From Sebastes aleutianus (Eukaryota; Chordata; Actinopteri; Perciformes; Sebastidae), in assembly GCA_916700875.1 (NCBI GenBank), contig CAKAKS010000004.1, positions 18,835,444 to 18,899,443 on the forward strand: DNA of 64,000 nt, read 5' to 3'. How positions within the stretch are numbered: position 1 is the stretch's first letter; every line of letters starts with the position of its first letter. Position numbers and translations under genes: made by a program. Shown one piece after another: positions 24,501-39,174 of the stretch. The notes under the pieces were generated by a model that ran no database searches, was not told the DNA's origin, and saw only the letters and a program-made list of their open reading frames with translations.

Positions 24501-27500
24501 TGCATAGTGTCAGGGGGGGACTGGACAGTTTCATGCGTGCCCGTCCAGCGTGGCCTGTGCTCGGTTAGTTGGCCCGCGTTACCCCCCGGCCCCATCTCCG
24601 GCAACACACCATGAGGGATGCCGCCCCCTACAGGAGTTAGCAGAGAAGAGCAAAAGAGTCTTTTTTAAGAAACAGGCAAAAGTTCACAAGTCACAGCTAA
24701 TCTCAATCACACAACATCAAACAGAACATCAGTCTATATCAAATACAGTAAAATGTCTTCATCTGACAGGGAGTGAAAAATGAAGACAAGATGACCAACA
24801 AGTGACATCCGTGTGAGGAGGTGAGTAGTCTTCATCTAGGATTATGAGAGCATGCAGGCGTGTGAAGTACAACAGGCAATGACTGTGGGTGTGCAGGTCT
24901 TGCACCAACCCTCTATGAAAAAACACTGTACTTTAGTAACAATGCCAATGGATTTCATCACCTCTAAAAATTAAATGTATGGTGTGTCGCGATTGAATGA
25001 TCTAATTCATATGAAGTAATTGTTTTAAACTGTTTACTATTTCTGATAAGAAGTTTGAGCTGTAACTTTTCTTGTATGAAATGAACTGAGAAGTATAACA
25101 TCCCATTCCATTATTTGTAATTTAAAGGTGCAGTGTGTAGGATCTGGCGGCATCTAGCGGTGAGGTTGCAGATTGCAACCAACTGAAACTTCTCCCGTGT
25201 GACAAGCGTGTAGGAGAACTAAGGTGGTCGACGCGAAAACGGCTCAATCTAAGATAACGAAAACACAACGATTTGTATTTTCAGGTGATTATACACTAAA
25301 GAAAACATACTTATTAATATTATATTCCATTTCTGCCAGTAGATCCCCCTAAATGCTACACACTGGTCCTTTAACAAAGTAACCATTATTGTTTTTCTTG
25401 AGAACATTACCAGTACGTCCTCCTGCAGAGAAATGCATTGGCATTTTTACTAATAATGTACTAAGTGAGTGTGTTTCATAAGGGCAAACAGAGCATGCTG
25501 TTCAGAAGAATGAGTGACATCCAAAGGCAATGCAGACAGACTTTAGGGAACACATGCAGGAGATCAGAAAGAGCGTCTCTGACAATTGTCACAGCAGCAG
25601 TATTGGTCTGTATTGCATAATATGTGCATATATATTTATTGACTTTAAAAAAAGTCAATAAATTCTGTATTTTTCAACCTGGACTCTATTTTCTCCATGT
25701 TTTTGTTTCCAACTGACCAATAGAGACAACAATTTCTGAAACTGGTCCAGTATTGAGGGAGAACGCTGCTCACAGGCTGCAATATGGTGCTATTGGGGCA
25801 AGCTGGCACCGTCATTTACATCTTCTCCTTGAGCGGGACTTGGACACAATAAGAAACAGACCGGATCAAGTAAGGTATTTCTCTGTAGGGTCCTTTTCAT
25901 AATGTTGTCAGACACTTATAATAACAATGTGAGCCTGTCAGTGGCAAAAACAAGCACTTTTAGTGAACGTAACATCACACTGACCCTGCTCACTTGCCCT
26001 CGTTACAGCGCTCTCGCTCAATATTGGACAAATTAAAAAAATTGTTGTCCCAATTCGTCAGATAGACACAAAAACATGGGAAAATAGAGTTGAAAAAATA
26101 CAAAAGTTACCCTTTAATGATTCTAAATTTGATTTTAAACTAATAAAACAAGTCATTAGAGATCATGTTTTACTGAGTGATTTCAGCCATATCGTCCAGC
26201 CTAGTGTGTGTAAAGTGATCGTTAGATCTACAGTAGGAAAGGATATCTCAGATTTCATAGATCATTTATAATCTAGTCATTAAAATTCAGTTAACTATTG
26301 AACAGAACCACTACTGGGTTAGTTGCTAGGAGAGGTTGAGACAGAGAAAGCAGTTTAAAGGTACCGGTGGAGAGGTGTGTGTGTCGCTACCTTTAGTACC
26401 GTGTGTGGTTGCCCACACAACTTTTGCCCAGGAAAGGTGAGGGAAATGGGGGATGGTGGTGGTGGTGTATGACATTGAGCTGATTTGTAACAACCGCTGA
26501 ATTGGATCGCACGGACCCAAATTAGAGGAAGTCTACAAGTCCTGACCCCGCCTCAGGCTGAGCAGGGAGGAGGAGGAGGAGGAAGAGGAGGAGGGAGGGT
26601 GGATGTGGCTGGACAGGGTGGTGCTGGGTGGTGGTGGGTGGGGGCACATAACAGTGCAGAATAACGTGACAGGGTGACACAGGGTGGAACCATGGTGGAG
26701 AAAGTGTGGGGGTCTAGATGCTGATGATGTAAAAAACTGAAGACATGTCTCAGAAGACAACATTATGTTAAAATTACAAATCTTGCACGTCTTTTATAAC
26801 GTTCTTTTTTAAACAAAATATATAGACATACTTTAAAGGACAATTCCCCCCAATATTTAACTCCTTAAAACCTACATACCCGCCGGCGGGTTAGATGATG
26901 TTCAACAATGTTTTGAATGATGCAGTAGTGTCAATGGCTTTTACTCATATCTGTGAGCCTGGAAAACATACCGAAGCATTGTGATGACATTGTGAATTCT
27001 TTTACCATCATTCAAAATATTGTTGCTCATCATCTAACCCTACACCCGAACCCGCCAGCGGGAAGGTGGGTTTTAAGGGGTTAAACCAATCGTCATTCTT
27101 TGGTGTTCGGGGCATTTCAGGATTCATCTTGTGGTGAAACATCCTCTTTTTATTGAGCTCACCTAAACCTGCTTCACCTACCTCTACTTCAGGTTTCAGG
27201 CTCTGGTTTCCTACATTTCCCAGAATAACTTTTGAGGTGTCTTTTATATACACTAAAATCAAGAGATTATATTTTTCTAATTTAGCTTTTTCTAAAGCTG
27301 GCCTGTTTAAATTATTAAAGAAAGTACATTTGTGTCGGCTGTAGGGCTGTCACAATATCACATTTTCACTGCACAAATATCGTGGCCAAAATAATTCACA
27401 TTAACGATATCTATAGAAAATTTGAAAATGACGGTATATTGCGAGAGCCCTAGTTGACTGCATTGTATTCTGTATAATCTTGTGAAAATGCTATCATGAG

Positions 27501-30500
27501 TGTTGCATCTGCAATGATGATTTCTCACTATGATTGTCAAACGTTAGTGTAAAATAGTCTAGAAAGAAGCTCTTCTGTTTTTTTTCATTAAAATTACCTT
27601 TACACAGATAGCATAAATGTTTCTTATGAAACTAAATATCATAGAAGTTTTTTTACATTATATATCCTAACATAATTGTCTGTGTTAATCCATAAATGAT
27701 GACTTCAGAAATGCACGCTGCAACACCAACAGCTGATTTTTAAACATTATTAAAGGGACTTCTTTACGGTGGATTTGTCCTTTAATGTGAGCTAATATAC
27801 AAACAACAGGATAATAATCTATAATTCTCAGTATCCTCTGACTCCTGCATTAGCTTCTTGTATTGAAATCCTCAGTGTTACTCACCAATAGCTGCCTTTA
27901 CCTCCACAGGCTCAGACTCCGGGGAGAACTGGCTGAGCCCTGCTGCGTTCACTGCCCTCACCCTGAACACGTACATCTCTCCCGTCATCAGACCGTGGCA
28001 GATGAACCTGCAGATGTTATAGTGATAATGCATTTATATATATATAGAACAACTGTATTATAGAGGTTAAAAAGAAAGAGGAGTCAGTTTACCTGGTAAC
28101 ATTTACAGGCTTGTTGTTGCATGGCTCCCACTCATTGCTACCCACAATGCTCGCCTCAATGTAGTATCCCACCAGCTCTTTGGCGTCACTGGACGCTTGC
28201 CAAGACACAACGACTGATGTGTCTGTGTTGTTGATGGGGACAACTTTGCTCGGGGCAGATGGGATATCTATGGACCAGAACATTTTGGGTCATAAACTGT
28301 GACATTGCTGCCATTATGATGCATGTATGTTTGTTTGTTTTCCTGACCGAGCTTGTCGCCAACAGTGGTGGCCTCCGTTGGGTTAGATGGCTCGCCGACA
28401 CCGGCAGAGTTGCAGCAGCGGACGCGGAAGCTGTAGGATTTCCCCTCGGCGAGATCAAATAGCGCAAAGCGAGGAGACTTGACTGGGATCTCCGTGTTCA
28501 CCCTCTGCCAGCTGTCTGTGCCCGAGACACACTGACAAACGAGGATACAAGGTGTTAGTGTGGATTTGTCCTTTAACAGGTAACAAGTGAGAACATGTTG
28601 TTAAATAATTTACCTTTTCCACGTAGTACATGACTCCCTCAAGGCCTTTCTCTCCAGGCGGCTTCCAGCTCAGCACAACATAGTTCTTGGTTGCCTCTGT
28701 CACCTGCAGCTCAAGAGGTCTGCCGGGAACAATGCCCTCTGATGGACAAAAGATACAAAATTAGGTCCCTGACCACACCAGCTGTGCAGCAGGTAAATTA
28801 CCTTCATGTCACCGGTCAGTGGCGGACTCCAGCACACATAAAGTTTTCTCCACTGGAAGGGCACCCTAGAGGGTACTTTATTGTGTTTTCTCCACTGGAG
28901 GGCACCGAAGAGGGTACTTTATCACATTTTCTCCTCTGGAAGGGCACCCTAGAGGGCACTTTATCATGTTTTCTCCACTGGAAAGGAACCCTAGAGGGCA
29001 CTTTATCATGTTTTCTCCACTGGAAGAGCACCCTAGAGGGCACTTTATCATGTTTTCGCCACTGGAAGGGCACCCTAGAGGGTACTTTATCACGTTTTCT
29101 CTACTGGAAGGGCACCCTATAGAGGGCACTTCATCATGTTTTCTCCACTGGAAGGGAACCCTAGAGGGCACTTTATCTTGTTTTCTCCAGTGGAAGGGCA
29201 CCCAGGAGGGTACTTTATCACATTTTCTCCACTGGAAGAGCACCCTAGAGGGTACTTTATCACGTTTTCTCCACTGGAAGGGCATCCTAGAGGGCACTTT
29301 ATCTCATTTTCTCCACTGGAAGATCACCCTAGAGGGTACTTCATCACGTTTTCTCCACTGGAAGGGCACCCAAGATGGCACATTATCATGTTTTCCCCAC
29401 TGTAAGGGCACCCTAGAGGGCTCTTTATTATGTTTTCTCCCCTGGAAGATCACCCTAGAGGGCACTTTATCTCATTTTCTCCACTGGAAGATCACCCTAG
29501 AGGGTACTTCATCACGTTTTCTCCACTGGAAGGGCACCCAAGAGGGCACTTTATCATGTTTTCTCCACTGGAAGGGCACCCTAGAGGGCACTTTATCATG
29601 GTTTATCTACCATAGAGGCATCCCAGAAGGCAATTTTGCTGCGGTTTGTTCGAACATGGAGACACCCCCGAGTCCACCAGTGTCACTGGGTGTCGTAGAT
29701 ATAACTGGTATAAAAAAGGTATTAAAAATTAGACTTCCTACCTGCAGGCTCCTCCTCTGTGACAATGATTTGGCCGGTCCAGGGAGCAGAGGTACCTGAC
29801 AGCAATGAAAAGTGTTTTTCAGGTTTTAACATTTCAGTATTTTGCTCTGATATTCACACTTTTTTATTTGTCCATTTTCAAATCATAAACTGTTACTGAG
29901 CAGAATTTTATCTTAGATAGTGGTAGTGGAAAAGCCTTTAAAACATGGAAAAACACCTATTCAGCACAAAAAGAATCAGTAAAAGAAAATTCAGTTTTAT
30001 GGAGCTGTTGTCTACTGATATCAATGTATTTGTCTACAAATACATTACCCTAACTCTTATTCTACTATTTCACTTTTCTGAGTTAATTAAACATGGATAT
30101 AGACTGGTATAGGCTGTGTTTGACCAGACATACAGTAAAGGCTGCAGTACCTCTCATGCGAGCGCGGTCAGCCGGGTCCATGGCAGCCACCGGCTCAGAG
30201 ACTCTGGACGGGCGGCTCATGCCACTCTTATTGACGGCACGCACACGGAACATAAAGGAGCGTCCCTCCACCAGGCCGGTGACGGGGAAACGGGCAAACT
30301 TAACTGGGGTGTCGTTGCACTGGATCCAGTGGTTGGTTCCAACCTCACATCTGTACACACATTACAATATTATACTTAGGTTGTTATTAAAAATATGTCA
30401 GTAACATGCTTGCTTTTGTTTTTATTTTAAGAATATCTTTACTGATAATCAGTGCTTCTGTTGTTGCTCTATTATTTTCACACCTGATTTTTTAGAGAGC

Positions 30501-33500
30501 ACCTTAATCAATTCTGTATCATCTTGTTTCCTCTGATTTTTAATTGATAAGAAGTTATGTAGCTTGTACTCTTTTGCATGACTTTTAGTTTGGATTCACC
30601 AAAGCCACACAATAGCACAAACAAACTAACCAGTTGAGGCAGCGGTAGAGCAGTAACCCCTGTGTTCTGCGAGGTAAAATTACAGTTTTTTTCAGTGGAG
30701 TCTGGTGGCTTTGGCAAGAGCATAGATGGATACAACGGCTTCAGTTCCCCGTTGGAAATGGCTGTCTTACGGCAAAGTATATCAGTGAAAATATTCTAAA
30801 TATAGCGTACACTTAAACTGGTATCAATGTAAGTGGGCCTTTCTTTTAGGTGTCTATGTTTTGCTGCCGGCCCCGTCTACAGCAGTACATCGCTTTGCTT
30901 CTGTGTGGTAATTCCTGTCTTCTTCTCCAAACTGGGGGCGTGCCGACCGCCATCTATTGTAGGTAATACACTGACTATGGACCTCATACAACTCCACTTC
31001 AAAACACTTGAACTATCCCTTTAAGAGTGCCACCAACAGAGGAAAAGCAAAATGTCACAGACTATTACTTTAAAACTGTGATTCTCACATCCTTTCTCCC
31101 ATTATTTCATCCAGACGACCACTGGAGACAATTGATGGACATTTTTAGCAGCGACATATTGACTGACCTGTCCACAAAGTAGCCCAAGATGGAGTCGCCG
31201 CCATCGACTGCTGGCTGCTTCCAGTTGACAATGATGTAATCCTTGTTGGCATCCAGGCAGCGCACATCCAGAGGGGCACCGGGAGCACTTTCAACCTCAG
31301 CTTCAGCATCTAACACAAACAGAAACAACAACATCAGGACTGTTGGTATGCACACTGTCTCTGTCCTACACATTCACATTTATTCACCTTTGAGAGAAAG
31401 ATTTGTCTATAATGAATTGATTCTACTGTAGCTGGTGGCTTTAAAGTGAGCAGTGCCCTGTGCTGAACTGTGTAGCTACAGGGCTCAATGCCAGGAATGT
31501 TTCTGGTCCTCAAGTCAAACACAAGCTGAGAGCAATCAGCTGCAGGAGGACAGAATTAGATGTAGCCCACCCCAGAGTGAAAGGGGATAAGAGAGGTGAC
31601 ACTTATAGAAATATAAGAGGTAAAGCCAGGCCACCTAACTGTTGCATCATTAAGGGTTAACTGGCTACATGTGTACATATGCAGCCTGTATTATATAACA
31701 ATAAACCATCAACCAAATGATGATTCAGGTAAAAAAAAATTACTTTTCAAAAGGGGAGACACTACAGAGTAACATTTTAACTGATAAATACCACCATGAC
31801 ACTTCCCCAGTTGATTACTTACATTAAGGCAATTACTTTTTGTATTACATGTTTTAAGTTTAAATATGCAAATGAGGCATTATCTTATTAAATATGCGCT
31901 AATTTGCATACATTTTCAGAACAGAAATCTAAACATTGGAAAAAGTCAGGTTCAAAATTCTTGTTTCATTTTGTTAACAGATTAGAGTCAAAGGTTTTTA
32001 CAGACTTTGTATCACTCCGAAAATGTGAAAATACTGTCAACAGCCTTTATAGATGTGAAATCGTCGGTTAGTGTGGAAAAAAAGGATAAATGGCTGAGAT
32101 TGACAGTAGGTGTCTGGCAACGACTTGTTGTGAAGTGAATGCAATGGAACGGGGGAGGAAGAATGCAACATTGGCTGAATGTTATCAATGTTATCAAAAG
32201 CGCCTTTAAATGATATATTACTTTTATTTGTTTTCTAAAATGTCATGTTTAAATATGCAAATGAGGTATTATCTAATGCTAACTTTTGGAGAATTTAGTA
32301 GAAATCTACAGACTAAAATAAACACCCGAAATGTGTATTTTGGATGTTTTCTTTCCACTAGTCTGAAAGAAGACATGTTATGGAATCAAAATAGCCTAAA
32401 ATCTCAAGAGCGAGTATGTTTGCTCCCAACGAGCAGTAAGGAAACTGGGCAGCCTATTGTGTCTCCTTGAAGCAAATATTTACAGTATCTATCTGAGCTC
32501 ACAGCCAGACTCTTTCCATAGCTGATCTCTCTGAGAATAGCCTGACTGCAGCCAGACTCTTATAGCGTTTTGTTATTGAGAGTGTACCTGGTCTCTATAG
32601 TGGGCCTCTTCCATCGCAGACTGAAAACATCATCTATTCAGACTGCACCAAACTCTTCCTCTATATCTTACTGTCTCTAACTGTAGTACTTATTTGATGA
32701 AGTTGATGTACTTGCATAATTCGTTGTACTTCTGTAAGTCACTTTGGATAAAAGCGTCCGCTAAATAACTAAAATGTAGGTGACCCTGAGCTGTAACAAA
32801 GTAAACAACTGGGTCTATTTTCCAGCATGTTCATATACTCAACATGTGTTGAAGCTGAAGCGTTGAAGGTCAGATTGTCTATAGAGGCAGCAAAGATAAG
32901 CTTCACTGACCACTGTTTCCACTGTATTCAAACAGATGCCAGAGATCTGCTACACTGTGTCGTCTATATTAAAGCCAGTCACTCACATTCACTCTGACTA
33001 CTGGATGTGCGTTGTGGTCATCCGGTGCCAGAGGACGTGCTGTCGTGACTTGGACCTTGATCTGATGACATTCTCAAACAAAAACAAAGCTGGGGGGAAT
33101 CAGGTTGCATTGAGCTCGTGTTGTCACGGATGACAGGGAACATGTCTGTGCGGAGATATTTTAGATACGTAACATTGTGTAGAATTAAAGGCTTGAGGAT
33201 CATTTCTAAATGTGCATGAAGTGAGGGTTCAGAACATGCTGTACTGATGTTTGAATGATGGTCAGCGTGACCATGAATGAATCAGAGTCTGAGTCCTCTG
33301 AAGGAGCCTTATGTTACGGGTCCACAGGGGCGTCTTTTGGACGCGAGGGATCGCTTCACATCCCAGCATTGGACGCTTGATGGACGGATTGTCATGGCAG
33401 CTCGTTTGGAAACTTTTTTTCTCTTATATTACTAAAATAGTTCACTGAAATGTGTTTCTGAAAACATTTTAGGTGAGAAATAAGCCACACAGTTGCTGAA

Positions 33501-36500
33501 TCTGTGTTCATTTTACATCGGTTAGTTTAAAAGTTTTTCGGGAGTTTCCAGAGGCGGCGAGTCGTGTCGGACGCCCCTGATTTGAATAAAGTATCCTAGA
33601 CCTCAACTTTATGCAAACGAGGAGCGACCAACGTGACAGTCCGTCACTCAAAATGCAATGCTACGCTACCACAATGCATTGCACGGCTGCTTATATAGAC
33701 AATGAATGGGAAGCGTGGAAAGGACGGATCCTGTGAACATGTACCATCAGGCTTGGAGGCAACATTGGAGCAAGATTTGGACATGATATTTAGGCACGTA
33801 ACGGCTGATTTGGGGCATATTCATAGTGTTCCTAAATATATAAAGTACAAGACTATAACTAAAACCAAAACTATACAGTACACAACATAAAAACTAATCT
33901 CCCAAATGAGACATTTTACATACATCAGCAGCCATCTTTACACAAACTAGATTATAATCCATCATCTAGTAAGCAGCTTAGACTCATCTCACGTTTTAAT
34001 GACACGTTAGGGAAGGTGTACCGACCTCTGACAAAGATGTAGGCCGAGTAGGTTTCATATCCAGACTTGGTGGTGACTCGCAGGGTGTAGAGCCCCTCGT
34101 CCTCTTTGTTGAGGTGTGTGAGCGTCAGCATGGCTCGATCTCCACTCCAGGTCATGTCGTTCCATTTAGAAGGAGACAGCAGAACATCTGGAGAAAAAAA
34201 AGATGGAGGGTGGCTGAATAACATGCAATACGAATATCATCCTTCTTCATAAAACCAATATATACCAAGCAAAAATAACAAAATAACTATACTCATTTCA
34301 TACTTTTAGATATGCAGGTATTCCAACCAAAATTTCAGATCAGATAAATAATGAATTTGAAATCCAGTAGTGGAAAGTAACTAAGTACATTTACTCAAGT
34401 GCTGTACTTAAGTACTATTTTGAGGCACTTGAGTATTTCCATTTTTTGTGACGTACTTCTACTTCACCACATTCAGATGGAAATATTGTACTTTTTACTC
34501 CACTACATTAATTTTGATACCTTTCATCACTCTGCCGATTCAGATTAATAACACTAAATATAATCAACAAATGAATTATGATGGATTATTGATAAAGATG
34601 AGACTTTATTGATCCAAAGGGGGAAATAAAAACAAGCTACACTGCAGTATAGTAATTAAAATTACCTCCACCTTTACCAGCTGCAATATTAAATTGATGA
34701 ACACATTGATGCATCAATAATTATAATCCAGTGACATACCGGTAATATATATATAATTCTGAGATGGGCCATTCTGCACAACGAGTACTTTACTTTGGGT
34801 ACTTTTAAGTATATTTTGATGCTGATACTTTTGTACTTGAACGCAGGACTTTTACACTGTAGTAGTGCTACTTTTATTAAAAGATCTGAGCACTTCTTCC
34901 ACCACTGTTGACATCTCATCCCAGTGATATTTATACAGGCATCAGGTTTGGAGTTGCTTAATCTGCAAGAATCCCCAGTTTGAAGACTTACCGTCTCTGT
35001 ACCACTGGATCTCTGGCTGGTAGCGGTGCAGGGCAGGGTAAATGATGACCGTGCATCCCAGACTCATGGTCTCACCCTCTCTTCCAAACGACACACCGAA
35101 GTTATCAACAATGTGAGTCTTGAAGTTGATGCCATACTCGGACACTGGGCCATCTGCAGACAAAGCATGAGACAGCAGAGTCAGAGCTAGGACTGGCATT
35201 CATTATGCAAACTCTTTGCACACACATAACGAGTGGAAAAAGAATAATGTTCAAATCAAGTGGAAGAACAAAACACTGTGAAAGAGACAGAACATTATCA
35301 CATCAACAATCATACCCACAGAAAAAAACAATAAACTGGATCAAAACTTTCCAGCCAGACAGAAGAAGGTGGAGAAGAGAACATGTATCACATTTGTAAA
35401 AAATAAAGGACGACAAACAAATACAGACCAAAAGAGTGACTCTGAAACAAACAGTACAGTGCTCACAAGAATAGGTCGTAATCATCGTTATCATGCATTG
35501 AACAGTGAAGCACAACAGACACGTGGTTGAAATGAAAAAACACTCAATATTCAGTGATTTCAGTTGGTGAATTAGTTGAAAATACAATTAGGATTTTTAT
35601 TGTGTGATCATTTAAAACAATTACAATATATGTAGGATTAAATAATGATCTCTAAAATAAACATACTAAATAAATAAATTCTGCTTCTAAGGCTATATTA
35701 ATTAATGGCAACACAATTTTCTCTAATTTAATGCAGATGCGTCTTCTCACAGCAGCACACTCGTTCTACCTAATGACAACCTGAAAAATCAGTAGATTTT
35801 TCCTTATGAAGTACATAAGGAGAATACCGTGAACTCTAAATATCTACACAGACAAGAGTGGTCATGCATGGACACGTAGTCAGTGGAAACACCAAGTTCA
35901 CCAAAACGTTTTCAAACCAGACTCCAGCGGCCCTGTTACCTTCAGTACTGGCCCCTGCATTGTCGCCGCAGCAACAAGGAAACAGAAAAGTTGTTAGTGC
36001 AGTAGCGCCCACCCGTCTTCACAGCCCCCAACCCACCACATCCCACCCATCCCTGCAGGTCAGAGCAGTTAGCCATAACCCAGCATAAGTCATGTTAATA
36101 ATATTGAATTAATGCTAACATTAAAGCTGCATTATTTTTAACTTTAACACAAACCCACAGAGCATTATTACACACATTATTTTGCTTTGCGTAGCTTTTT
36201 AGCCTCTTTTAGCTCATTGTTTTGGTTTTGCAGACAGAATATTTGCCGTTCAGTCTCATTAACCCTGCGTCCAGCAGCAGATAGAGGGCAGATGTTTTCA
36301 GCAATAAAGCAGCTGTTCAGTACATGCACAGCACCAAACAGCAGACAGACAAAGTTAGGAACTAGCTCAGCTGGTGAAGAGAATTTATAATCTTGCAGCT
36401 GAATACACAAATATTTTTTCTCAAGAGTTGGTGGAGACCAAAACTGAGCTATAAGGAGAGTGCATTAATGACTTATAATATTCAGGTGGCTAGAAATATA

Positions 36501-39143
36501 ACTCCAAATGAATGCAAATGTTGCTCTGCTTCTGCTGGATGCGTAAAAGCTGTTTCTCACCAAGCACGGATTGCATGAAAATTTATAAAAAATAATTTAG
36601 TAGGGTTTTATGAATGCTTCCACACCCCTGCAGAAAATTCATGCGGGTGAAAAATATTTGGACGGACCTCGATTTCAGCGGATTTCCACCTGCAGAAATA
36701 TGTGTTTCACCAATGAAATCCTTTGTTTTAACTGAACGCTGTCATTCTGCATAATAATTAGCCAGGTGCTTCTGTTTGTTGCATGGTGAGTGTATATTTC
36801 CGGGGCCTTTGAACAATGGCCATTTGTTTTCGGGGTAACGGACTGTACGACAACTGGGCTTTTTTTGGTCTAATGGGACATTTTTCGGACTATTGGTGTT
36901 TCAGAATAACAATGTACCATCCCCTTCGCAACACCCAATAATGTACGACAAACACTACTACCTCAACAAACAAATAAAGGACAATATATGGCTTGAATGA
37001 GACTATAGCCACAACAGCTAACGTTGGCATCAAATTTGGGGCCCGATAAGTTTATGAATTGTGTAGTTAACATTAGCCACTTAGACATTCTCTGTCTGGA
37101 TAGATTTTTGTTGTGTGGACACCGACACTATTTAAGAGGAAACTCATTTGGCCTCATTGACGAAAATGGATCACGGAAATGCGGATAATTCGCACCGGAA
37201 ACGGTGTGCGTAGTTGTCATTTGGAAAATTCGCTCACGGATTTTCGCATCGCACTGGTAAGAAACGGCTTTAAATAAGGAACTGTTTGCTAACACGTTAC
37301 CCGAAACAACTTAACAAGACGAAAATATGTCAAGGCCGTGTCTTTCAGCTTGTTCTTCTGCCCCCTGGTGGCCATAAATGAATGAACGCGGCTTTAATTC
37401 CACAATACAGTAAAAAATAAAAAACAAATATGCAATAAATTCACACTTACGTCTGGGTGATGGCAGGGACTCATCAATTTCACCTTTAAACCCTGTGGAG
37501 AATAGCAACAGTTGCTATTAATACATACAGCACGCACACACAGTATTATACTGACGAGATGTCAAAATCATATGAGAAATCACATACCTACAACTTAAAT
37601 TACAGGTGGCACGTTTCACATAGTGAGTCTCTAATTATTATGACACTTGCAACTTAAAGTACATTTGATTCCTACTTTTGAAACCCATTGCATTTAATGA
37701 AAAGGTATTGTCAAGAAAACCTTTAAAACTATATTTGGAAACTTTACACACTAATAGTAGGACTACTTTTTTGTGATTTAAAATAATTTTGTGATCACAA
37801 CAAAACATTTTTGAGAGCTTGTTCATGTTGAGAGCATTGGGCGTGTGATGGTTTTAGGACTTGGTGAAACCTACTTTTAACAACGACGGAGGCAAATGCA
37901 GACAGCTCTCCCTTGGAGTTCATGGCAGAGACGCGATACTGCGCCGTGTCATCAAAATCACATCTGAAAGAGGAGAGCATCAGGTGATCAATGTCCATGA
38001 TATGCACATTCTCTCTCTAAAGGATTCATGTGTACAGTGCCCTTCCCCCTCCTCAACCTCAACCTCAGCCTCAGCCCTCTCAACCATGTAAATAACACCA
38101 AGTATGTGACCGCCGACCGTAAAGCGTTTCATGTCTCCTGGCCAGGAATACTCTGGCAATAAATAGACACCACTGGTGATGTCATGTGCACCAGGTGGTG
38201 TGGGTCGCTGTACATGAAAGTAACTACAGCTGACATATTCTTCTAAATCGTGATAAAGATAATCTCATATGTTCCTCCTTGTGAGTTCTGGCTGCTTGTT
38301 GAAACGGTCGTAGCTATGTTTAGACGTGCTCTTTGTTATCTGTGGCAGCCTGGGAAACAGTGTGACTCTTCTCTGGCTCACAGTCTGTCTGTTTGGGGAA
38401 GTTAGGCAAGGACAAAGGCATATATCAACATCACCATGCCACACATAAAAACTGAAGCTTTGGTTCTTCCCACTGGGTCCAATCATGACTGAAAGATGAA
38501 GCCAATGAAAGTAAGGTGTCATATGAGTAGAAAAAAACTTTAATTATTTAAATAATGTATCACTTAAAGTTCCCATGAAATGGCGATAGCGCTATTTGAT
38601 TCTGCATATTACATGTTTCATGTAAAAACAGTAGGGATTTGTCGCAGATATTAATTGGCGTTTACAGAAGCCAATAATGCTGAATATGCACTTTGTCCCC
38701 CCGCCAAAAATTCAGATTGACAGATGAATCGGACAGGGATGAAATGGAGGAAGAAGATGACTATGAAGAAGTCGTTTTTGGAGTGACGCCATACATGGCG
38801 AGCCGAAATCCAACAAATAGGAAGCCGGCAGTTCTTCTGGTGAAGGAGAGACGCAGGCTCAACCCCATGATGGAGTTGATGCATCCCAATGGTAGGCTTG
38901 TGTCTAAATCATTATCTGTTCATGATTGGATGCAAAATTAGTCTACATCCCCAAGTCATCAACATTTCTCATCGTTTCCTGGAAATGACAAACTCTAAAA
39001 TACCATTAAGAATACCTATAAAATTACTTTTTTGTCATTGTTGGGTCAGGTATTGGCGTAGCCTACAGGTGACGACCAGCGCAATAAATGTGATAAAACA
39101 ATGTAAACATCTGTTTTAACTTCATGGGAACTTTTATTCACTC

Positions 39144-39174
<31 letters not shown>

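Larger units (their letters stand above)
24628..27885. other. myom1 intron 17; transposon relics
   Basis: Contains the TTAA-flanked element at 25132-25374 and the foldback at 26859-27083. A purine-rich GGA tract is at 26565-26600. No further exon is supported, since exons 17 and 18 join in phase. Confidence 0.7.

Noticed and set aside
28840..29630. Possible CRISPR-like array
   Set aside because: Repeats are contiguous with no unique spacers, and the setting is a vertebrate intron.
28816..29799. Open frames of up to 277 codons on both strands
   Set aside because: Both follow from a 42-bp minisatellite whose unit is divisible by three; units lie directly head to tail in an intron.
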